A DNA stretch of 11,944 bases from Pilaira anomala (Eukaryota > Mucoromycota > Mucoromycetes > Mucorales > Mucoraceae), in assembly GCA_025716855.1 (NCBI GenBank), contig JAIXMQ010000211.1:1-11944 (forward strand), written 5' to 3'. Positions 1-7,624 of this stretch are shown piece after piece. The stretch's first letter is position 1; each line of letters starts with the position of its first letter. The notes below the pieces were generated by a model. The model did no database searches, was not told the DNA's origin, and was given only the letters and a program-made list of their open reading frames with translations. Both the position numbers and the translations under genes were made by a program.

Positions 1-711
1 AAAAAAATTAGGGCCATATTCACCAATTTGGTGGAAACTAGCATACTTTCGGTTATAGTGCAGTATAAGACTAGAACTTGTGAGAAAGAAGTTGTCTTTA
101 TTTACATATGTTTACAGATATTTATATTAGAGAAGTTACTGTTATCAGTAACACATACTTGTGATACAACAACAAATCAATAAACTTCTACCTGACAGAA
201 GGAACAAATTGTTAACTAAGACGAAATGTGTAAAAGTTTTTTTGGTCTAAACTTCTAATTATTTTTAATTGTAATAAAAACACTAAATCACGTGATATTC
301 ACATGACTCCCATTTAACAGTTTAATCTGCCTACAGCCAGCGGATTCCTATTTTAAGTACCGCCGACAAAAGGTCCGGTCCGGACAAAATGCTTTAAAAT
401 CCGATAGAAATTTAAACTCCGACAACGTTTTAAACTCCGAGAAATTTCCTTGTATGGGAATTTTCGGGGTCTCAAATAATGATTTTGAAGCGTTGTCATT
501 ATCTTGACTCAGGTCCAAGGATATAACATAGGAGTCATTAAAGAATTATGGAAGGTTCAAAAAAAGTATTTTTATTTAATTTAATTTATATGTAATTGTT
601 TGAAAATAAGAGTATAAACATTTGTTATCATGTCTACATACATATACTTATATGATAAACATGTATAAAGCATTTAAAAAAATATATTACAGAGCGTATA
701 TAGTATATATG
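1..711. other. AT-rich flank without a recognisable gene
   Basis: No open frame of convincing composition is visible on either strand. The stretch holds A/T runs, a GC-richer island around 340-470 with a GTCCGGAC palindrome at 378-385 next to a second GGTCC copy, an 18-bp tandem repeat (separate entry), and an imperfect hairpin with arms at 437-449 and 456-467. It probably represents intergenic or decayed repeat DNA. Confidence 0.5.
393..446. repeat. 18-bp tandem repeat, three copies
   Basis: The core TTTAAAMTCCGA begins at 393, 411 and 429, an exact 18-bp period with three units. The 12-bp core is nearly invariant and the remaining 6 bp vary. The last core runs into the imperfect hairpin at 437-467. 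Function unknown; it could be a protein-binding cluster or chance tandem slippage. Confidence 0.6.
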
Positions 712-713
712 TA

Positions 714-734
714 CAGTGCATCTATTCTTAAATC
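714..734 (+). repeat. MITE left terminal inverted repeat
   Basis: This 21-bp arm is the exact reverse complement of 1287-1307 and is preceded by the TA at 712-713. Confidence 0.9.
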
Positions 735-1286
735 AAAATTTTTTAGCCCTAGCGACTTTTTTTTATAAAATTGTAAATTTACTACGAAAAAAGTAACTTA
801 ATCATTTAGAATAAACATAGACCTTTTAAATTAAACCTGTTAAAGAGATGCATGAAAGCAGAAATTTAATTTTGATAAAAAAAAATTTCAAAATAAGTTG
901 ATAAAATATCGACTTTATAGCAAGGCTGGCTCGAAAATGTCCGTCCATTTTGGCACCCAAAAATTATATAAGAGCAGTAACAGCCAATAAAATTACAGTT
1001 TGTGGTTACACCTGTTTTTAAACTGTTACAGGGAGAGGCTTCAAAAATAGACATCGACAAATTGGGATCAAGGAAGTTCTCCAAACATTAAAATCACATG
1101 ATTAACTTCTTTTGATTCAATAAACAATAATTTACTCACATTATTTGAGTTCATACAAAATATTTAAATGTGCTTTATTTGTTTAAACTATCAAAAGATT
1201 TAAAAAATTTCTAAATGAGTAACTTTTTTACATAAAAGCTGAGTTTAAACCCAAAAACTGTGAATGTCCGTTTTTTAAAAAAATAC

Positions 1287-1307
1287 GATTTAAGAATAGA
1301 TGCACTG
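1287..1307 (-). repeat. MITE right terminal inverted repeat
   Basis: This 21-bp arm is the exact reverse complement of 714-734 and is followed by the TA at 1308-1309. Confidence 0.9.
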
Positions 1308-2300
1308 TATGATATTCTAATTTTGAAACAGGAAAAATATTCAAAGGATATTAAGTAAAAATCCCAAGCTGCTCACCTAAAAAAAAAAAGTTAGACAATG
1401 AAGTTTATTTAAAATAAAAATAAATACCTCTCCGCAATAGAAGCTCAAGATGAGTTTATATTGTCCATCACAAACAAAGCAAACTTAAAAAGTTATACGT
1501 ACACCAAGAAACGAAGTGACCTCATAAATAGAAAATTACAAACGATATATCTACAGATAAAAAAAATTGAAATATTAGAACTACAGTGGAATGTATGACT
1601 CAAATTACAATTTTATAGAAGAGTTTCATGTCTTGGGCTTTTAAAAAAAAGATATTTATATTTATTGTAAAAGAAGATAAAAGATAGAAAAAGAGAAACA
1701 TTATAAGCAGAAGAAAATGAAAAAATGAAAAAATGAAAGAAAAGGGAAAAAGCGAAAAAAAGGAAAGGTTTTAATATCTTCTTCAAAGTACTAGGTTTAA
1801 CCTTTTTCGGTGCACTAAAAAAAATACGATAAGTATTGTTTGTCTTTAAGAAAATACACATCATATTGTATTACCTTTGTTTAGCGGAAGCTCCGTTTTT
1901 TTTTTTTATTCACTCATCAAAAGTAAATAGAACAAGAAAAATGAATGAAACTATTTTTTTATTTACTAATTAAAAGTAAAAAGATTAAATCGAACGAAAT
2001 TTATATTTGTTATTGAGAAAAAATAATATGAATCGAATTTTATTTTTTATACACGTATCAAAGCGAATTTATAAAACAAAACGAAATTATTTTTATTTAC
2101 TAGCCAAATACTGATCGAAAAAAAGAAAACAACAATTTCTTATTCGCTTTTGAGTAATAAATCCAACAAACAGAGTAAATTTTTTATTATTTTAAGTTGT
2201 ACTTTTTTTATTCGTTTTTTTTTTTCGTTTTTTTTTTTTCAGCGAATTTTACTTTATTTATTTTATTCGCTCTACTTTTAATAAGTAGGGAACGAATTAT
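1308..2300. other. Low-complexity AT-rich region with one weak coding-like stretch
   Basis: Mostly A/T runs. On the plus strand 1413-1598 stays open for 61 codons and ends in TGA, with a charged composition (for example DEFILSITNKANLKSY) that looks more protein-like than its surroundings. It has no ATG near its start and no known domain, so it could be a leftover exon. The minus-strand frame at 1613-1864 is mostly F/L/S codons from poly-purine DNA and is not called. Confidence 0.35.
1897..2292. repeat. Degenerate low-complexity block with inverted TTCGC/GCGAA words
   Basis: The block alternates poly-T or poly-A tracts with CGAAT/ATTCG words. TACTAATTAAAAGTA at about 1966-1980 is approximately inverted near 2260-2288, and AGCGAAT...ATTCGCT at 2241-2271 can form a 7-bp stem. 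The pattern suggests an eroded repeat or satellite; exact unit boundaries could not be set by eye. Confidence 0.4.
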
Positions 2301-2306
2301 TTTAGC

Positions 2307-2602
2307 CTTGGTGGAGTAACCCATGGCAGCTGTCATTCTGGTGCAATGGAAACTGAAGCGTTAGGTACACCTGTCGAATTGATCAAGAAAGGTGGGGGCG
2401 AAAAGATAAAGAAACTCGCCTAGAAACGCATTATCTGAAAAAATTACCTGCTTCTTTTGCTAGAGGTATGGGCAGATTTTGTGGAAAACCTTTCACATTA
2501 GCAAGAAATAGCGTTTCGTTTTCACCAGAGTTACAAAAAAAAATTTCCTTGGATCGAAAGCTAGTTTGGTGTCAACAACAAGGAATGGGAGGTTGTATGT
2601 GA
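2307..2602 (+). pseudogene. Unrecognised coding remnant in two frames
   Basis: Two overlapping plus-strand frames have coding-like composition. Frame A, 2307-2423, reads LGGVTHGSCHSGAMETEAL and then a Lys/Gly-rich tail before TAG. Frame B, open from 2357 to the TGA at 2600-2602, contains LETHYLKKLPASFARGMGRF and then KPFTLARNSVSFSPELQKK. A single frameshift could join them. ATTATTTTAG directly before 2306 could be a 3' splice site. The HGS...GAMETEAL stretch is loosely reminiscent of a motif in uncharacterised transposase-like proteins, but I cannot assign a family. The likely status is a decayed exon or transposon fragment. Confidence 0.35.
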
Positions 2603-3031
2603 AAAATAAATGAATGAAGTTGATTGTGGACATGGTACTTAACAATGAAGTAGATGAGATATTCGAGCTATAAATGAGATAGAACAAACGAAAATAAAGT
2701 GCAATAAAAATATATAACAAAGGTTAAATAATCAGACTGCAAAAATAAACTAAACTTTATTAAAAGATACAAAAAGCATCTTATATATATAGTAAAATAG
2801 TAATTAAAGAGGCGTCGCATGAATAGTGAAACCTGACCTAGGTTTGGACCATCAGTTTGCCCACGTTGCCTATCGTGGATAAACTATTTCCTGAAGATTA
2901 ACTAAGATAATGTAACTGGCTGCTGTAAAGTGCGATCGGACTTAAATGTGATATTTTTGAGGACAATTTTCTAGAGTTTTCAGACGATCCAAAAATAAAC
3001 ATATCAACTCCTAAATCAAAAAAGAGAAAAC
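2603..3031. other. Flank left of the MULE, with an exon-like end
   Basis: No full gene is visible. From 2929 a plus-strand frame stays open up to the MULE terminus and reads EDNFLEFSDDPKINI and then TPKSKKRKL, ending in a Lys/Arg cluster like a nuclear localisation signal. Its composition is unlike the surrounding AT-rich DNA, so it may be a host or transposon exon cut by the insertion. The frame has no start codon after the upstream TAA at 2926-2928. Confidence 0.3.
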
Positions 3032-3227
3032 TTAAATACCACTCACTTAATTTCCTTATATGGGTTTTCTGTCACCACCTTTTTTTCATTTTTTTTCCAA
3101 ATCACCCAGTTTTAAAAAAAAGCGGAAATCTCACTTTTTTTAAAAAAAAATCTCTGGCACCCAATTCTTGTTTTTTAAGCAAAATATTCCAACCAAAACC
3201 CTTTTTTTTTTCTGGGCTTTTTTTTGG

Positions 3228-3272
<45 letters not shown>

Positions 3273-3427
3273 AACCTTCAAAATACCATGATTTTTTATT
3301 TCTGGCACCCACTTGTTTTTGACTTTTTTTTTTATTTTTTGCCGACCTTCAAAATTGAACTTTTTACCATGATTTTTTTTTTTTTTTTTTTTTAGATGTT
3401 TTTGAAAAAGAAAAAAAATTAAGCACT
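3032..3427 (+). repeat. MULE left terminal inverted repeat
   Basis: The arm contains in order the outer TTAAATACCAC, TATGGGTTTTCTG, a GCGGAAATCTCAC block, two TCTGGCACCCA motifs (about 3152 and 3301), a 41-base T run (3229-3269), the ACCTTCAAAATTGAAC block (about 3345) and an AAGCACT end. The same blocks occur inverted at 8802-9378. Confidence 0.8.
3229..3269. repeat. T41 homopolymer within left MULE arm
   Basis: An uninterrupted run of 41 T sits between a TTTTTGGC block and ACCAACCTTCAAAATACC. The corresponding place in the right arm is an A run of 64. Run length is prone to slippage and sequencing error, so the exact number is uncertain. Confidence 0.85.
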
Positions 3428-3591
3428 TTAAGATTATCAATTACTCAAAACAACACTAAAATTATCATAATACAATTGTTGGGTGATAGCTACGACGATC
3501 AAAGATAATATAGCTTGAGCTAGTTAATAATCTATTGATCTACACTGCATATAACTTCACGTTGCTTTAATAAGATCTCTATAGGCAATCT

Positions 3592-3597
3592 TTTATT
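3592..3597 (-). terminator. AATAAA poly(A) signal candidate for the MULE transposase gene
   Basis: Minus-strand AATAAA lies about 57 nt past the terminal stop codon of the transposase-OTU gene (3656-3654) and before the left arm. Position and sequence fit a polyadenylation signal, but AT-rich DNA yields many chance matches. Confidence 0.4.
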
Positions 3598-3653
3598 TTT
3601 TTTTGATTTATGTATATGTATATGTAAAAAAAAGTTTTTTAGAAAGATGCTGA

Positions 3654-4032
3654 CTAGTTAGAATGAGCCTCCAAATCTATTATAAATGGTTGTATTAGAT
3701 ATATCAATAAAAAGTTTTCATGTATTTGATTTGTATATAACATACCGATCGCATCTTCTACACGAGCTGGCGAAAACTCAGGCTTTGGTACAAAATGCAA
3801 AATGGTATTCCATAAAGATCTTTTAAAATTGGGATCTTTGTGCATCTTTTCACACACATGTTTCCAAAATCTCGAATGTGATCTTGGCCACAACATTTTG
3901 ACCGACTTTTTCATCTTAAAAGTGATCCAATGATTTCCTGTTATATTCTGTAAAACAACCGGAGCTGGTGAATAAGCTTCTGATCCTTCATTGGTAACAT
4001 GATAGTAATTGGTATTAAGGAAAGGAAAAAAA
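3654..4032 (-). pseudogene. OTU C-terminal segment with catalytic His, out of frame
   Basis: After the seven-T run (4032-4026) the homologous reading moves to another frame: FPFLNTNYYHVTNEGSEAY, then GNHWITFKMKKSV, where the NHW His corresponds to the OTU catalytic His (family NHF/Y/W). The segment continues with SRFWKHVCEKMHKDPNF and a PEFSPARVEDAI stretch, and ends at TAG 3656-3654. Loss of one T from an ancestral run of eight would explain the shift. A sequencing or assembly error in the homopolymer is also possible. It includes the candidate intron 3745-3677. Confidence 0.75.
3677..3745 (-). other. Candidate 69-nt intron near the 3' end of the transposase-OTU gene
   Basis: Minus-strand GTATGT donor at 3745, CTAATAC branch-like site at 3698-3692 and AG at 3678-3677. 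Removing it joins EDAI to DLEAHSN and the same stop. The intron length is a multiple of three and has no in-frame stop, so unspliced RNA also stays open; the retained residues are I/L/Y/F/N-rich and look intronic. Confidence 0.55.
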
Positions 4033-4735
4033 TAACAGGTTCTTCGTCTTTTTCAACTACTACATCTGTATACGTAGCTACAGGACGTCGAAACGTATCA
4101 GCTGCAAGCTGAGTGTATCCGGGGTTGTAGAACCAGTATCTTAATGGTGCAGCAACATCCTTTTGGCCGGAATCGTCGAGAAAAAGGGACCATTTAACCA
4201 CGTTACTTTCAATAACCTCTTCAATTCCAAAACACACAACTTTCTTTAATCTATCATACGCTATGTAATCAGAAAAATTGTGGCTGTAAAATTCAACATT
4301 TTGAAGAAGAACATCGCGCATTTTTATCTTCACTTTCCAAAAAAGCTCTTGGTCTCCATATATCTCAAAAGCCAGGCATCTGAATCCACAAAATTCGTCC
4401 CCTTTTACATCAACCTCAGTTGCGAAACGAAGGTTTATTTGTGGATGAATATTTGCTGAACACATGTTACGGCTACCAATGTCAATATTACCAATATCTT
4501 CTACCACTTGATCTACAAGAAAAATGTCATCTTCGGAATCTGTATCTGGTTGAATTATTCTTCTTTTTTTTACAGCGGTTGGACGAGAGGCTTCTTCATT
4601 TTTCTTTACAGCTTCGGTTTTATTCACATTTCGTCTCTTCAAAGACAACTGCTCAGGTGCTCTGCTTTTGTTATTAGTATTATTAGCTTTAGGTAAATAC
4701 AGAAACTGTCGATGGAAATGATAAAAAAAAGCCAT
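3941..4735 (-). pseudogene. OTU-like cysteine protease segment, frameshifted
   Basis: The frame begins at ATG 4735, with a basic N-terminal region (KKRRI at 56-60, NLS-like) and an acidic DTDSEDD stretch. The OTU-like core starts at 110: VDVKGDEFCGFRCLAFEIYG, where Cys 116 sits where the OTU nucleophile lies (family DGxC, here DEFC). The block near 208-222 (TQLAADTFRRPVATYTD) resembles the conserved OTU strand before the His. After residue 237 the frame ends at a spurious tail and TAA. The family deubiquitinates or deISGylates substrates; inside MULEs its role is unknown. The canonical Asp-Gly before the Cys is altered, so activity of this domain is doubtful even without the shift. Confidence 0.75.
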
Positions 4736-4758
4736 TATATTAGTAATAAGTTATAAAC
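4687..4758 (-). other. Candidate 72-nt intron joining the SWIM and OTU segments
   Basis: GT at 4758-4757 (GTTTAT, a weak donor), an internal TACTAAT branch-like site and AAAG ending at 4687 would remove the TAA at 4753-4751 and restore one frame reading KKQL-SNNTNNKSRAPEQ. The alternative is that the stop is a mutation, or that the OTU part starts on its own ATG at 4735. The weak donor keeps confidence low. Confidence 0.3.
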
Positions 4759-5779
4759 AGAGTTGTTTTTTAAAGGCTTGAAATTGCTTCTTTACCTTTC
4801 CAGTGGTGACTTTGGATTCAACTTGGTCAGCTCTACTTTTTTTCCAGTCAGGAAGATGACAGATTTCTGTTTTAGGTCGTCCAGGCGCTCTTATATCTTC
4901 ACTAACAGACATAAGGATAGCTTTATCCATCATATTTTCAACTACGTCTTCTGTGGATTCAGATTCCTTCATGACATCTGCAATCAGCTCCTCAAGGTGG
5001 TCTGTTTGCTCAGAATTTCCTTCCAACTGACGAAAACGTAATTCCATCTTTAGCAGCAGCTTGCGCCAAGAAGCAGTACCTTCACGTTGCATATCTACGG
5101 GAGAAGAAGAAGAGGTAGTCGTACTAGAAGAAGAAGTAGCTGTTCTAGAAGAAGAAGTACCAGAAACACCAGAAGAAGAAGCAGTATTATTACTGGAAGT
5201 AGTAACTTGAAGTTGGTAATTCACCGTACTTAAATGCCATCTCTTATTTATATGAGTTAGTTGGAGCCCATTGTTAGCCAGCCCAAGAACAGTATGAACG
5301 CATGGTAGCATAAAATTAATTCGAGCAGGACATACACAAGAACTTTCATCGACATCGTTTCCTTCCTCGAGAAGAGTCTCGAAATTAACCGCCAAACAAG
5401 CAGAATGTGCTGCGATCAAAGCAGCTCTGGAAATTTTTCTTCTAATACGATCCAGCTTCGAGTTATTAAACATCAAAGTGTCCACTATTCGACTCTCAAT
5501 TTTATGCAGAAGCATAGTTTTTTCTTCTAACGAAGTCCAGTACTTATGCATGTGCAAAAAAGCACTGAAAAGATCCATCCTTTTCGACATGTCTACTTTC
5601 AATGCAGCATGACCGCTTTCAGCTCTTTGCGATGTTAAGCAGCCGAAATGAGCGATCTTTTGTGTCAAATGACCTGCCCATTTATCCTTGATAGGCACCC
5701 AGTTTTTTTTGAAGTAATTGTATGATTTATTCATAATGGTGTCTTCTTCAAAATCATCATCCAAGTCGTTTATTTCTGC
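4751..5779 (-). pseudogene. Transposase middle segment: catalytic Glu, SWIM finger, Ser-rich linker
   Basis: This continues the frame of the preceding segment after the TAG. Numbering from the Leu codon at 5764, the third catalytic acid of the DDE triad is Glu 49 in TSQRAESGHAALK, the typical MULE SQRxES context. Residues 143-157 match SWIM, CxC(9)CxH (CVC...PCVH). A Ser/Thr-rich stretch of about 35 residues follows (roughly 188-224; + strand 5095-5205), built from AGT/TCT-type codons and probably disordered. An acidic helix-rich region and APGRPKTEICH, an AT-hook-like GRPK, come near the end. The segment ends at TAA 4753-4751 just before the OTU part. Confidence 0.8.
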
Positions 5780-7078
5780 CTAATCCGAAATGTTATCAGG
5801 ATCAAGACTTTTGGTGTTGAACTTATCGAGACATTCTTCAAAATAAGATTGATCCTTTGTATCAATCATTTTTTGGACTAATGAGATACATTCATTTTTT
5901 ATCTTTTCATTAGTGTAGCGACCTTTTTCCAATTCTTTTCTTATATTTCCCATCATATGCCATACGCAAAGAATTTCTTTCGACTTGGGAAAGACTGTGT
6001 CCAAAGCATTCATTAGAGCGGTACATTTATCCGTAACAAAAACGGGATACTTCTCTTCTGATGAACTCACTACAAGCTCCTTGAACTGTTTCATTACCCA
6101 TTTATAAGTAATTTCTGTTTTGTTTGAAACAAAGGCAAACGCAACTGGAAAATTTATAAGAGTGCTACCACCCAAGTTGTGTACACCATATACCGAAACT
6201 AAAGGCATACTTACATTGTTTGTTTTATAAGTATCATCGATAATATAAACCTGTCCCATCTTTCTGGCATTCTGAAGCATTGTATTTTTAATGAAGAATA
6301 GACTCTTAAGCTTGGCAAATGATCCATTAAATTCATTGAATTCTTGATGACGAACTAGGTAACCTTCTTCTTTCATCTTATTTATAAAGATTGTAGCGTC
6401 GTCAATTTTGCTTTTAGGCTTACTTCCTTGTCTAATTTCATTTACAATATTAGCTACATCTTGATGGTTATAGACAGAACTACCGTCGAATTTCGAAATA
6501 TTCTTCACAATTCCACTGATTTTAGAATTATTTCTTGTCATGCTAATAATAGTTTGAATATCTGCTTGAGTTACGAGCTTCTTTTTTTCTTGAGGTGTGA
6601 TACTATTATACTCATCACTGCAAGGATGGTTATGCGTGTTCTCTGATTCATTGACAGACCAAAAGCCGCGAGCTAACTTATGTGTAATTCTTACAACAAA
6701 AGAGCAATCTGTCTTATAAGAGTTACCCAGTCTTTTAGGATCTGTATTTGTATCCTTTGATTTAGGATAGCGATTACTGTAAGCACAAACAAAGTACACC
6801 TTCTTCAAATCTGATTTTGCTTTAATAAGACTGAAATGCTCTCTTTCTGCCCATACATAGAGAGTGTTTTCTAATACGGTGTCATCGTAGTGTTTATTTC
6901 TTGGATTAAGGAGCACATCAACCCAACTCTCAGGACATTCATCTTCCTCTAACAAATTGTTGGCTTGGGTGTACTCTTTAAAATCATCATCATCATCATC
7001 TAATACTGGGAAGTTGGTTGGGACGGGATCTTAAAAATAATCATCGTCTTCCTGAATACTATAATTGCTTGATGACAT
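5780..7078 (-). pseudogene. Transposase N-terminal segment: FAR1-like finger and MULE domain
   Basis: Segment numbering starts at the Leu codon TTG at 6955; there is no ATG there, and the genuine ATG is at 7078 in the same frame, before TAA 7033-7031. A C57/C84/H108/H110 zinc pattern (YFVCAYSN, TDCSF, THNH) fits the FAR1/WRKY-GCM1 fold that binds DNA. The MULE catalytic region follows with IIDDTYKTN (Asp 240), VTDKCTALMNAL (Asp 309) and the family CVWHM motif near 330-334. An (ATC)6 run at 6983-7000 encodes the poly-Asp stretch. The segment stops at TAG 5782-5780; the frame continues unbroken beyond, and CAG to TAG is the simplest cause. Confidence 0.85.
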
Positions 7079-7624
7079 TTTAAAATCAAATATAATAAAG
7101 TGATATATAGAAAGAGAAAAGAATATAATCTACTAGGGAGTATGTATTTCTAGTCCCTCTCTTTTCAAGGCCACAAAGAGTAACTTCTTCACGTGTAATC
7201 CTATACGGAGTCCACCTTTAAAAGTCAGCTTAAATTAGACTTTACATGTTATCATGATGGTGGTGGGTAAAAGAGTAGTAAAAAAGAAGGTAGTAGCATC
7301 ACGGATGAAATTTGATCTAACTATCCGTTAAGTCACCAAAATACTTGACATTTTTTTTAAAGAAAACTAGGTAATTTATTCTCTCTTCACTTGTAATTTG
7401 CACAAAAAAGAAAAAGGGATCATTTTCTATTTGAAATTTATTAGACAAAATGAATCATTTATTTTTTGATAAAATTATTAAACTTACCATTAATAACAAC
7501 ATGTTTTATGCAGGTCTCAAAGTTATTTTTTTCTTCTTCAAAGACCACGATGGTTTTCAGTATCGATTATTACAGATCGCATCAGCGCTCTTACCACAAT
7601 GAAACGTTGGCTTGGCTTAATATC
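7079..7624 (-). promoter_or_regulatory. Upstream region of the MULE transposase gene
   Basis: No gene is visible here. The region lies between the transposase ATG (7078) and the stop of the small gene (7627-7625) and should hold the promoter and 5' leader of the transposase and the 3' end of the small gene. Just upstream of the ATG is a TA-rich segment with TATATA-like words near 7100-7112. The block at 7265-7540 is repeated at 8106-8320 (separate entry) and its best-conserved part includes GGTAAGT at about 7490, which could be a leader-intron donor. Confidence 0.4.
7265..7540 (+). repeat. Direct repeat copy A, upstream of the transposase gene
   Basis: It matches copy B at 8106-8320 in the same orientation. 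Conserved runs include GGGTAAAAGAGTAGTAAAA, CTCTCTTCACTTGT, TTATTAGACAAAATGAATCA, ATTTTTTGATAAAATTATTA and TTACCATTAATAACAACATG. The strongest part spans about 95 bp (7438-7533 versus 8223-8315). Copy A has extra insertions near 7285-7370. Confidence 0.85.

Larger units (their letters stand above)
714..1307. mobile_element. 594-bp Tc1/mariner-type MITE
   Basis: Perfect 21-bp terminal inverted repeats starting CAGTGCATCTATTC sit at 714-734 and 1287-1307. Each is bounded by TA (712-713 and 1308-1309), the target duplication made by Tc1/mariner transposases, and the CAGTG terminus is typical of that superfamily. The inside is AT-rich with no transposase motif; the longest open frame, 866-1084 on the minus strand, has no recognisable domain. 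It is best read as a non-autonomous element or an internally deleted derivative. Its termini differ from those of the Tc1-like element at 9719-11053, so another transposase must have moved it. Confidence 0.85.
3654..7078 (-). pseudogene. MULE transposase-OTU protease fusion, inactivated
   Basis: The reading begins at ATG 7078 (MSSSNYSIQEDDDYF) and the same frame resumes after a TAA at 7033-7031 through an Asp-rich stretch. It then encodes a FAR1/WRKY-GCM1-like finger, a MULE DDE domain, a SWIM finger, a Ser-rich linker and an OTU-like protease, roughly 1,100 residues in all. The lesions are TAA at 7033-7031, TAG at 5782-5780, TAA at 4753-4751 (possibly inside an intron) and a one-base shift in a run of seven T at 4032-4026. 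A family transposase would bind the element ends in the nucleus and cut them with the DDE triad. The OTU domain suggests deubiquitinase-like activity, role unknown. The continuous homology across lesions argues for one ancestral gene. As it stands it is a pseudogene; only stop readthrough or an undetected intron would rescue parts. Confidence 0.85.

Noticed and set aside
951..960. TGGCACCCA in the MITE, resembling the MULE end motif
   Set aside because: A nine-base match without neighbouring similarity; treated as chance.
1613..1864. Minus-strand 83-codon frame rich in F, S and L
   Set aside because: It starts with ATG, but most of it is low-complexity poly-purine DNA; no domain.
2493..2720. 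Minus-strand 75-codon frame
   Set aside because: Hydrophobic composition from AT-rich DNA; overlaps the more convincing plus-strand remnant.
2815..2890. Possible tRNA-like or structured RNA around GAAACCTGACCTAGGTTTGG
   Set aside because: Only one 6-bp stem is visible; no cloverleaf or conserved tRNA bases.
3102..3440. Open frames across the left MULE arm on both strands (Lys- or Phe-rich)
   Set aside because: They are translations of poly-A/T tracts in the inverted repeat, with no conserved protein composition.
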